DNA of 22,500 nt from Prorocentrum cordatum (taxonomy: Eukaryota > Sar > Dinophyceae > Prorocentrales > Prorocentraceae): the NCBI GenBank assembly GCA_963575745.1, contig CAUYUJ010004974.1:1-22500 (forward strand), written 5' to 3'. Position numbers and translations under genes: made by a program. Position 1 is the stretch's first letter. Every line of letters starts with the position of its first letter. Below the pieces are notes generated by a model. The model worked only from the letters and a program-made list of their open reading frames with translations, was not told the DNA's origin and made no database searches. Positions 1 to 8,649 of the stretch are shown here, piece after piece.

Positions 1-135
1 GCGGCGGCAGCACGCAGGCGCGCAGGGCAGGCAAGGGCGGAAAGGTGAGCTCGGATCCTTTCTGCCCTCGAGCCATCGATACCAAAATTGCAGCTCCAAA
101 TCGAGCGGCCGAAGGAATGTCGGAGCTCCGATGGG

Positions 136-407
136 CCTCGGGTTCATCCGCGCGCGGGGCCTTCGCAGGCCGTCGACGACCTCCCACTCGAGGCCGAGCG
201 TCGACGCGAGCACCGTCAGATCAAATCCGCCAGGCAGAAACCATCATTGAAGGAGCTTGCGATCACTACTACCTCGGGTTCATCCGCGCGCGGGGCCTTC
301 GCAGGCCGTCGACGACCTCCCACTCGAGGCCGAGCGTCGACGCGAGCACCGTCAGATCAAATCCGCCAGGCAGAAACCATCATTGAAGGAGCTTGCGATC
401 ACTACTA
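136..407. repeat. Exact tandem duplication, 2 x 136 bp
   Basis: The stretch beginning CCTCGGGTTCATCC at 136 is repeated without a visible mismatch from 272, giving two head-to-tail copies of 136 bp (136-271 and 272-407). The period is not a multiple of three, so a reading frame crossing it changes phase. The same peptides therefore appear in two different frames, which argues against translation through it. The identity suggests a recent duplication or an assembly artefact. No gene is recognisable in 1-474; the remainder of that stretch shows nothing I can name. Confidence 0.93.
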
Positions 408-529
408 CATGAGATACGCATGGCCTTACGGTGATCCTTAGGTATAGCATGCAGATCACGGCAGTTGCGAGCACCTAAGCCGGCCCACGTGTCACCAATC
501 GCAGCTGCAAAGATGCCGCGCTGGCGGGC

Positions 530-1265
530 CTATACGAGCACGGCCTGTAAACTAGTTCCGAGCCCTCCGAGATCCTGGACGTCGGCCCAGATCGCGCCCC
601 ATAGATCCACGTCGAGGCGCCGCGGGGCCTGACACCAGGCGGTGCCTCCACTGAGGCCCGCGTGGACCACGTCCGCGTGGACCACGATCGGGGGCGCGCT
701 AAAATGGACGACCTGGGAGACAGCAAGAAGTTCAGCCCTAGGCGAAGACTGGGTGGGCCCTGGCAGGGCCCCATGCACTAGGATATCCACTCCATGCCCC
801 AGAGGCCCCCGAAGTTGCGCGAACCCCCATCCAGCTCTGGAGCACTCGGGCCGGGACCACTTATCTCGGCAAGCACCGTCGGCGTATAGGCATACGTCCT
901 GCGACTCCGCAGGCGTGCCCATACCGCACGCGCCACTGCCCTGATTCACCTTTTAGAGAGAGCAGCGGGAAACAAGATCGGCCGACCAAGCCTCGCGACC
1001 ACAGAAGCACACCAAGCAGCTGAGCAGGAAAACCACGGAAATCGACTCCGCGAAGATGCCGCTCGCGATCGGCAGCGAGGTGGGGGTACTCACACATCAT
1101 ATGATTAGCGTTGCAAGCAGCGTGACCACACCTCGGACAGCTATAATCATTTCGATATCCGCGCCTTGCTAAGTCTATCGGATGTCCACTTCCGCCCTCC
1201 AACGACTGCACGAAGGAGTCCAGCTTCTCTGAAGTCGGGCACCCAGGACATGTTACCACTTTCAT
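530..1265 (-). pseudogene. LINE zinc finger and RNase H fragment
   Basis: The minus frame starting at 1265 contains SCPRCGHAACNANHMMCEYP, a C-x2-C...H-x3-C finger like the one following the RT in many LINEs. A second minus frame (949-530) begins with VCLYADGACRDK and continues with AGWGFAQL, PRAELLAV and VVHADVV. These match the RNase H order: first Asp in DGA, then Glu in AEL, then Asp in the beta-strand. The last part, with the final His/Asp, is not convincing, and the frame ends at 530. The domains are frameshifted relative to each other, so this is a remnant. Confidence 0.75.
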
Positions 1266-2503
1266 GTGGCTCAGTTCCAGGGCCTAGCGCCGAGTCGCTA
1301 TTATCAGGCTGCTCGGGGGGCTGAGCCCCAAAGGCTGAGGCAGGCGGGGGCCGAAGACCGCATCTGGCAAACCCAATTCGGGTTCCGCCCCAGGCGGGGC
1401 ACGGCAGACTTCTGTCTCCTGCTCAAAATCGAGTGCGATCTTATTCTTGCAAGCTCCTAGAAGTCATTTCTAACCGCCCCAATTCTCCGACTCAGCTCTG
1501 CGCCCACGCGCCCGTCCGCAGCCAAGGACGCCCCGAGATAAATGAATGACCCCTCGGCAGGGATGGGGATTTCGCTGCGCCCCACAATATCTGCATCAGT
1601 TCTCACTTTCATAAGTTCCAGCCTGCCCCACTTGAACTGCAGCCCGCAGTGGCCCCCACATTCCTCAATGCAGCTCATCAGCTCTTCAACGAGGACCGGG
1701 TCAGAGTCCGTGGGCATCGTGGCGCCCGCGTATTCGAGCTCCCTCGCAAACCGACGTTCAGGCATCAGTCCGGCAGCGGCGCGCGCGCATCCATGAGAGG
1801 CGTCGTCATCACAGTGGCGAACAAGAAGGGGGACGGCCGACAGCCCGGGCATATGCCGCACCTCTGATGATGCATGCTGGACGTGGCCCCGACGCCCCTC
1901 ACGACAAACTTACGCTCGCTGCAAGTTGGTGCGACGACGGCCACGAAACCTCCTGGGCAGCCAAATCTCCACAACGATCTGGCGGGCGCGTCCGACTCGA
2001 AAAAATCGAATGCTTGGGCCCACTCGAGCGCCAGGAACAAACGACTTGCATCTCGCGTTGACCATGTGTCGCCCATTTTGAACGCTTGCGTTGTTTCCAA
2101 ACTCGCACATGTATGTGTTACGCTTCTCTTCACCAAGCCGAGCGAAGACGGTCCGACGGGTTCCAGAACTATTGCACCAGACGAAATTGCAGGGGCCCCC
2201 CGTCGCACGCCAGTCGGGTGTCAAATCGCACAGTTCAGCAGAATGCCAAGAGATGCCTTTGAGCGATAGTCTCGCGCGTAGGCAGAGGACCCATTAAGAA
2301 GCTCGGTGCGAGCCAGGCGGCCTGGCTCTCAAGAGCCTCCTGGGGAAAAGGAGACGAAGCCGACCGAGACATTCTTGGGGGCCCATAGTGCTAGAGAATT
2401 GCGAGAAGCCGGCTCCCATGAGCGACTTGCTGACTACTTCCGCCGAGAGGGTGGCGCGGCTCGCGGGTGGGAGCAGGCGGCCAAGGCATGGGCGGCGCGC
2501 TGA
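1266..2503 (+). pseudogene. 5'-truncated plus-strand LINE fragment with an internal inversion
   Basis: The plus strand at about 1365-1455 reads QFGFRPRRGTAD, a textbook LINE RT finger motif. The plus strand at about 2065-2140 reads NACVVSKLAHVC, the segment that follows the RT thumb in the same LINE class. Further plus-strand pieces to about 2503 (PLSDSLARRQ; then REGGAARGWEQAAKAW) resemble the C-terminal tail of that class. The missing middle, motif A through thumb, is present between about 1457 and 2065 on the opposite strand. Frameshifts are scattered throughout. No 5' part (endonuclease) is present. Confidence 0.7.
1457..2065 (-). pseudogene. Inverted RT core segment (motif A to thumb)
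   Basis: The minus strand from about 2065 downward reads LFLALEWAQAFD (motif A, about 2028), then GICPGCRPSPFLF (motif B, about 1857-1819). After a frame change it reads LEYAGATM at about 1735, where an active enzyme would have LYADDT, so the two catalytic aspartates are lost. LQFKWGRLELMKV, FIYLGASLAADG and ELSRRIG follow, which is typical thumb sequence. The segment fills exactly the gap between the plus-strand pieces QFGFRPRRGTAD and NACVVSKL, so it is best read as an inversion inside one LINE copy. Confidence 0.75.
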
Positions 2504-2670
2504 AGGCATCCGCATCCGCGCACATGTCCACCCGTTGCTCGCGCGCTGTGGCCAGCGCAAGGTTTCTGAATTGGACTGGACTGCTCGGGGGGGCCATGCG
2601 GGCCCTCATTGGACTCCTCGGGCTCGTCGGGGTCTGGCGCGGTAACCTTGCTGAGGCAGCGGAGGACGGG

Positions 2671-3420
2671 CTATAACCAGCATCCCAGGGACCCCTCGGG
2701 GACAGGAGCTCCAGCAGGTAAACGCGGCCTAGTCGCCCATCTTTCCATGAGCTTATCCACGGCAGCATCCCGAGCCAGAATGCGAATGGAAGGGCCGCCA
2801 TCGTTGAGGTCGATGGCGACCCCGAGGTCGGTGCGAAAGAGATGCTTGGAGGGTGGCCCACGCGGGGCCTGCCACGTCACGCCCAGGGGGCTCCGAGTGG
2901 CAACCTTTTTCTGGGCCCGCTTACTCCAGGCAGCCTGAGGAACGCCATCTGGCACGGGCGGAATCACGACAGAGAACGCTGCAAGAGCGGAGCGACCCAG
3001 GCCTCTACCTGCGGGTCAGTGCGCGGGGAGCCTTGCAAGCACGAAGTAATCGAGCTCGACGCGCCCGACCCTGCCGCATGCCACGATTGCCACTGTACAG
3101 CGCGCGTCTGATCGACAAACCGAGGTGGCGCGCCATGCGCGCCGATGCCGTGGCCCATGGCCGATAGTAAGGCCAGCTTTGCAAAATCTTGCATACCAGA
3201 GGGCCTGCCCTACGAAGGGCTCGAAAGCGTGGATGACGCTTCGCAGCTCGACTAACTCGCCGACGAAGCCGCGAGTAAGTCAGGGCCCTGCCAGAGCCCA
3301 CCTCAGTCCCCAAGACCTCCAGGGCGCTGACGTAGACGCACCCCGGGGGCCGAAGTATGTAGCACACGCGCTGGCCAACTTGCGGGGGGCCGCTGGCGAC
3401 CTTCACTTTATGGCTCGCTG
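2671..3420 (-). pseudogene. LINE post-RT region, frameshifted
   Basis: In the minus frame covering 3420-3005 there is KVKVAS, then LGTEVGSGRALTY and a run of evenly spaced arginines (RLRRRVSRAAKRHPRFRALR). This resembles the segment following the YADD box in many dinoflagellate LINE proteins. A further minus frame (2967-2671) carries a tryptophan-containing linker of the kind seen before the zinc finger. No catalytic residues are expected here. The assignment rests on pattern resemblance and on the position directly after the RT core. Confidence 0.55.
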
Positions 3421-3467
3421 GCGGGGGGGCCCAGGGCCTCGAGCGCGCGCGCCAGCAGACAAGTAAC

Positions 3468-3719
3468 TTAGGTCGCCCAAGTACTAACCACAGCGGGGGG
3501 GCCTCGAACGGACACGGTGATATCATCCGCATACAAGTCGATGGCCCTGGGGGCGTAGGATGCGCGCGTATTTAAGGCGTCGAACGGGGAGAGCATCACG
3601 CACTGCGATGGAAGCACGGCGAACGCACACCCAGGAAGGACACCCCAAGAAACCAACACCATAGCTGAGTGGCCGCTGCCCCAAATCAATCGACGGGCCC
3701 CCATATACACGCGCATGGC
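3468..3719 (-). pseudogene. Reverse transcriptase core fragment (motifs B and C)
   Basis: The minus-strand frame from 3719 contains GVLPGCAFAV, which fits the glycine-rich motif B of dinoflagellate-type LINE reverse transcriptases. LSPFDAL follows, and then LYADDITVSVRG at about 3540-3505, a perfect YADD catalytic motif C. The frame closes at 3468, and the next domain continues in another minus-strand frame (3420-3005). Upstream motif A is missing because the sequence runs into the purine tract at 3720. The catalytic box is intact, but the gene around it is truncated and frameshifted. Confidence 0.8.
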
Positions 3720-4045
3720 CAGAAGGAGGAGGCGGAGGAGGAGCGGGATGCAAAGGGGGAGGAACAGGAGGACGAGGAGGAAAAGGAGGCAGGCTGGCAG
3801 CGAGGGAAGGGAGGGGGAGGAGAGCGGAAGGGTGGGAGGGAAAGAGGGAGAAGGAGGAGAGGAGAGGAGAGGAGAGGAGAGGAGAGGAGAGGAGAGGAGA
3901 GAGAGGAGAGGAGAGGAGAGGAGAGGAGGAGAGAGAGAGAGGAGAGGAGAGGAGAGGAGAGGAGAGGAGAGGAGAGAAAGAGAGGGAGGACGGGGGGGAG
4001 GGCGAAGACGAGCGGGGGGGGGGAGGGGGAGGACAGGACAGGACA
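3720..4045 (+). repeat. Purine-rich tract with (GGAGA)n core and G runs
   Basis: The plus strand is almost pure A/G from about 3720. Its centre is a GGAGA pentamer array (about 3854-3976), followed by runs of seven to ten G (about 3991-4030). Long reading frames cross it on both strands, but they encode only Arg/Glu/Gly or Ser/Leu/Pro repeats and are low-complexity artefacts. The stretch from 4046 to 4455 is GC-rich with further G runs (4366-4415) and has no gene I can support. Confidence 0.95.
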
Positions 4046-4455
4046 TCCACATAAGGGGGTCAACGTCAACACACCTTGACTGGCGCCCTGCGCGCGTCTG
4101 GCAAAATCCCCTGCGATTTGGTCGCGCAACGGCCCTGGCGCCTTACCGGGGCCGGCAGGGGGCGCGCCCCGAAGTTTCAAGGGGCGAGCTCCGAGGTGGC
4201 CCCGCAAGACAGGCTCGCTACCTTGTGAGCACGAGCCCCTTCGGGACAGCGCGCGGGGAGCAGCTGCCAGCCCTTCCGCGCGCCTTTGGAGCGGGGGCGC
4301 GCCGGGCGAGCGGGGCCCCCAAGCTAGGGGGGGAGAGACGACGACACGACCGCTCAGAAGGAGAAGGGGGGGGGAACAGAGGCCGATGCTTTCCAAACTT
4401 CTGCGGGGGGGGGCCTAATTCACCTACTGGTTTTATGATATCATGTTCTCTCCTC

Positions 4456-4733
<278 letters not shown>

Positions 4734-4881
4734 CGGCTCGAGAGTGCCCAGCACTCAGACCGCAGCCGCGACGCGAAGCGCCCCGCCTCGGAGTCAGACT
4801 CCCAGGCCTCGCGAGACCGGAGGGGTCCCAGCAGGACCCTACTGATTCGCGTCACCTCTCCTCACCAGAGCGCCCGCAGCA

Positions 4882-7451
4882 ATGGCCCCCAAGAAGCCGG
4901 AGCGCCGTCGCTCTTCCAAGCAGCCCCCGAGTTCCCGTCCTGCTGCTGAAGGGTCTCTCCTCCAACGCAAGCAGGACTGCATCGCAGCGTTCAAGCAAGC
5001 GGGGTCTGACCGCCCCACGGCCGCATACAACGGGCTTGCCGAACTGAACGCGGACGAGCTCCAGGCAACGTACGACATGCACAAGTCCAACACGAAGAAG
5101 CTTGGCAGCGCCCTGATCCGCATGTGCGCCGCCAACCAGATCAGCTACACGCTTGATCATCACCAGCGCAGCAAGCCTAAGCGCATTGGCGGTGACACAT
5201 CACACCCACCAGCGGGTTCCGCACGTCTTCAGGCTGCGGACACCCAATTCATCGCCTTGGACCCGGCCTTTTGGAAGGTCCCTGTCCTCGCCGAACCCAC
5301 ATCTCCTGACGACGGCAAGACGTACAAGCCCAGTATCAGCCTCCACGACTACGAGAGCGGTGAACGGCTGCTGCAACACCACCTCGAGCAGGGTAAGCGA
5401 ACCACGGGTCAGCTAGCGATTGCTGTCATGGGCCCAAAAAACGACAACTACGTCGGTACCGAGCTCGCCGTCCCCGTCCTGAAGCGTCACCCCAAGGCGC
5501 CCAAAGTGGTCCACACGCACGTCCCCGTGACCGTGTACCAGCTGGGCACCAAGGAGGTCGCCTGCACGGAAAAAGTAGCCGTCGCCACCATCGACCCTGC
5601 CGACCACGTATGCTGGATTCGGGCGACCATACATGAAACCGAGGCCATTGCCGCAGTCCCCTCCATGCATCAGGCCTTCGAGGACCAGTTCTCGGGAGGT
5701 GCCCCCGTGAACGGTGGTCCACGCGCCAAGGGTCCTTTCCGAGGGACTCCGCTCCACAGGACAAGGCGCGCCAAAACCAAAAGCACAGGGAGTCCAAGAA
5801 AGACGCTCGCCGCCAGGAGCTCGATAGTCAGCTCCAGGACACCTTCAAGGCCCTCTTCCACGGCAACTTTAAAGCCGTCACCATCCTCGAACCCTGCAAA
5901 AGCCTAGGCAGGTTTGGATCGGGCGTCGGAAAGAGGTCCCTGGCTGCCACCTTCGGCGTCAGTCTCCAAGCGGTCGACAAGGTCTTGGCGGGATCAGGGC
6001 AACTCGGTGCCACCTACGACCTCAGCAACGTAGGTGCAGACGAGCCCACCGCAGACAAGTATCAGACCGTGTGGTTCCCTGAGGACCAGCCCATCACGAT
6101 GGCAGATGCGTTCCAGAAGTCGGTGGACTTCAAGGCCCTGGGAGTCGTCAGGCACGGCAAGTCAGGCTTATTGGGGATCCGTGTTCCACGGGGGTCAGAT
6201 GCCGCCAAGGCTGCTGCCGTCAGCATCCGCGGCTGCGAGGCCACCCTCGCCAAGACGCGCTACCGCATCACTGGCATTGCGGCACGCCACGCCACGCTGA
6301 CCCAGCTCGCCAAGACTCTCACGGGCCCGTCCGTTAAATGGGACTGTGAGGTCTACCACACCGCCTGGGACCCAGCCACCGCGGCCCAGTTTGCCTTAGT
6401 GCGCGCCCATCGTCCCCCACTCACATATACGGTACAGGTCGCGGGGTGCCCCATCCCGTGGAGCATCACCGAGGCCCCGCTGGCTGAGGTGGTGCCGAAG
6501 CGGGACAACGTTACCATCGTCACGCCTACCACCATCACAGAGCCTGTGACGCCGCCAGCCCGTGGCGGCGGCTTTAGCCCCGCCACCAGCACACTCCTCA
6601 CCAAAGCGGCCCAGAGCCCCTACCTCCACGACCTCATGACTGCCACGCCCAAAGGCAAGGGTGTCGCACCGCTCCTGATCCCCAAGGAGGAGCCTTCAGC
6701 CAAGCGCCACCGATCCTCCAGCGGGAAACGTGACGCCACGCCGCACGCAAGGTCACACTGCACCCCAGGCCGCAGCTCCTCTGCACCCCCGCACGGCACG
6801 GACGGAGCTGCTGAACAGACGGCCGTCCCAGGATCAGGTAGTCAGGACTCTCGGCTTGGCACGGCGGCGGCAGAAGGTGGGGGCCACACCGAAGGGGACG
6901 CTGCCACAGCCGCCGAACTACCAGGCGACGCTGACGACGTCGAGATCCTCTCATCAGGTGATGAATACAGCGTGGCCTCCCACGAACTCAACACCTTCGG
7001 CGAACGCTTCGCATCGGCCTCTAAACCGCCAGATGCCGCCACGACCCGCATCCAGCACATGGAGCAACAGCACGAGCTGCTAGCCAACACGGTGGATAAC
7101 ATGCAGGTCCAGCTTGCGGGCGTCCTCTCCTCCCAGGCCACACTCACGGAGCACGTCTCAGGGTTGGAACGGGGGCTTGCCACCGTCGTCACCCAGCAAC
7201 AGACGGCAACCGCCGACGCCGCTGCACTGCGTGGCGACATCCAGGCCCTCCTCGGGCACCTCACGGGGGGCACCATCCACCTGCCACAAGTGGCCACTCT
7301 GGAAACTAAGAAGGAGGAAGCTGCAGCAGTTGCCGAACCCGTGGCTGTCTGCGGTTGGATCGACCAGCCAGGCCAGGCCACCCCAGGGACGGGGCCCCCA
7401 GGGGCTGACAAAGGCAAAGACAAGGGTCGGGCCACCCAGGAACCCTATTGA
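4882..7451 (+). CDS. ORF1 protein, coiled coil, with one internal frame change
   Basis: The frame opens at ATG 4882, the first ATG after the (TC)n tract, with a Lys/Arg-rich N-terminus (MAPKKPERRR). It stays coding-like to about 5750, then runs into Ser/Thr/Pro-rich nonsense and stops at 5907. The frame one base back is open from before 5700 and reads on sensibly (KDARRQELDSQLQDTFKALF at about 5799) to the stop at 7451. One lost base, or a -1 frameshift, near 5740-5760 would give one protein of about 855 residues. Its middle (nt about 6130-6480) has an RRM-like alternation ending VQVAGCPIPWSIT. A GGGFSP motif sits at 6564-6581, and a coiled coil (HMEQQHELLANTVDNMQ onward) spans nt 7040-7260. 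RNA binding plus a coiled coil would fit a LINE ORF1 chaperone. The RRM idea is weak; the coiled coil and the frame switch are well supported. Confidence 0.72.
6567..6581 (+). repeat. Motif copy 1: GGCGGCTTTAGCCCC (in ORF1)
   Basis: In the ORF1 phase it reads GGFSP inside ARGGGFSPAT. One base (T for C) differs from the consensus, and the change is silent (TTT for TTC, both Phe). It separates the putative RRM-like region from the rest of the protein. Confidence 0.9.
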
Positions 7452-7503
7452 AGGTGCCTCAGAGAGCCCGCCTCAGCCCTCCGAGGAAGCGCCTTCAGAG
7501 GCA

Positions 7504-7559
7504 TCTCTTCCCTCTTCGCGTCGTATATATTTCTTGTCACCTCATGTCTGTTTTGGCAG
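7504..7559 (+). promoter_or_regulatory. Candidate trans-splice acceptor before ORF A
   Basis: A T/C-rich stretch unusual for this GC-rich unit, including TATATATTTCTTGTC, ends in CTGTTTTGGCAG at 7559, some 110 bp after ORF1 stops. The next ATG is 7624 and opens the ORF A frame. It looks like a polypyrimidine tract with an AG acceptor. Whether it is used cannot be told from sequence. Confidence 0.4.
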
Positions 7560-7623
7560 CAGCACGCGCAAGCTATCTGGTGTAGGGACACCCGCAGTCT
7601 TGCAGGGGGGCGTGATTGTTGCA

Positions 7624-8550
7624 ATGTACATGAGCATTCAGGGGTATTTGAGGACGTGTGCTGACATGCAGCTTTTGGCTCATCGCTCGCGCCGCCCGCC
7701 AGGCCTCGCCATCATGTGGCGCCTTGCCTGCAGCCTGGCCCTCCCATCGCTCGCTGGAGCACACCCGTCTTTAGGCGGTGCGCCCCAGCATGGAGGAGAG
7801 GTTTTCCTACGACGCGCTGAACGTGGGACTTTCTTCTACCTTTACGATGACAGCATCAACAAGTACGATCATTGCACCATTTTGGACCCGATCGTGAACA
7901 GCACCACCGCCGCGGGTCCGTGCGGCAACGGATCGCTGGGCGCCATCGCGAGCGCATGCACGCCCTCGTCAACTACGACACATGCTTCGCAGTCCACCCC
8001 CAGCGTGGCCTCGACCGTCGTGCAGCACATCCTTGACGGGGCCGCTGACAAAGGCCAGGCACGCAGTGGCGGCTTCAGCCCCGCTGCCGTGCCCCGCTAT
8101 AGCCCCACGGGTCTCACTACCCCTCTGTGCGCCAGGGGCGAACCCGAGGAGGACCCCGCTTTCTGGCACCTGATGATGATCCGAGCTCGGCTCATACCGT
8201 GCGCTGCGGCGTGGGCACCAGGTGAGGACCACCAGGACGTGTTCTGGGCATGGCTCGAGGACTGCGTCCCGTACATCCTGGCGACGCTCCATCTGCCACA
8301 GTACGACCACTTTTTCCAGGAGGACTCCGAGGAGAAAAACGACGCCCTGCGCCAGCGCACCGCGATCGACATGTGCGAGGACATCTGGCATAGAGCAGGC
8401 CCCGACAGACAACGCACCAACCGCAACCTCACTCGTATCCAGGGCAGCCGCGAGTACCCCACCCGCTACTTTGGCCTCCTTCTGGAATACCAGGGCGCTC
8501 GTGCTCAGCCTGTCGGCCCTGAGGCTTTCACGGCACCTTTGCCGCCATAA
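7624..8550 (+). CDS. ORF A, unknown protein with possible signal peptide
   Basis: 308 codons from ATG 7624 to TAA 8548-8550. The same frame is open further left but there overlaps ORF1 in another phase, so 7624 (first ATG after the putative acceptor) is preferred. An internal Met at 7714 begins MWRLACSLALPSLAGAHP, which looks like a secretory signal peptide, and 7714 is an alternative start. Two N-x-S/T sites (VNSTT, GNGSL) follow. At 8062-8087 lies RSGGFSPAA, a motif shared with the other ORFs. The C-terminal third is Trp- and Asp/Glu-rich (FWAWLEDCVPYILATLHL; IDMCEDIWH) and matches no family I know. The frame continues beyond the TAA without another stop into ORF B, so the two may be one gene with a nonsense codon or readthrough. 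Confidence 0.55.
   Translation: MYMSIQGYLRTCADMQLLAHRSRRPPGLAIMWRLACSLALPSLAGAHPSLGGAPQHGGEVFLRRAERGTFFYLYDDSINKYDHCTILDPIVNSTTAAGPCGNGSLGAIASACTPSSTTTHASQSTPSVASTVVQHILDGAADKGQARSGGFSPAAVPRYSPTGLTTPLCARGEPEEDPAFWHLMMIRARLIPCAAAWAPGEDHQDVFWAWLEDCVPYILATLHLPQYDHFFQEDSEEKNDALRQRTAIDMCEDIWHRAGPDRQRTNRNLTRIQGSREYPTRYFGLLLEYQGARAQPVGPEAFTAPLPP
8062..8087 (+). repeat. Motif copy 2, extended 26-bp form (in ORF A)
   Basis: The core GGCGGCTTCAGCCCC is at 8068-8082 and reads GGFSP in the ORF A phase. The surrounding 26 bases are identical to copy 3 at 9073-9098, longer than the core common to all copies. Confidence 0.9.
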
Positions 8551-8649
8551 CTCTCACGGGCCCACGCCTTACTACCAAGAGGCCTCCCTCCACCCGACCA
8601 AGACGCCCTGGCGTACCTCGCGGATGCGATCCTGCACCACCCGCCAGAC

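Larger units (their letters stand above)
475..3719 (-). pseudogene. Degenerate minus-strand LINE (RT, zinc finger, RNase H), split by another LINE
   Basis: Reading the minus strand from 3719 down gives, in broken frames, the parts of one LINE polyprotein in their usual order. They are a reverse transcriptase core (3719-3470), the post-core basic region (3420-3005), a connecting region (2967-2671), a zinc finger (about 1160-1090) and an RNase H domain (949-530). The stretch between about 2503 and 1266 holds a plus-strand LINE fragment, so the simplest reading is a nested insertion. Frame changes at about 3500 and 2700 and after 530 show that it is dead. That all parts belong to one element is inferred from their order and orientation. 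It is unrelated in frame or strand to the large element further right. Confidence 0.7.

Noticed and set aside
3468-4396. Long Ser/Leu/Pro or Arg/Glu/Gly ORFs over the GGAGA tract
   Set aside because: Pure low-complexity translation of the repeat; only 3468-3719 on the minus strand carries real RT sequence.
7673-7682. TTTTGGCTCA, resembling the end of the dinoflagellate spliced leader
   Set aside because: Only ten bases match, the following AG and the leader's first half are absent, and it lies within ORF A.
8171-8200. CTGATGATGA as a hammerhead ribozyme core
   Set aside because: No GAAA box or flanking helices found at a suitable distance.
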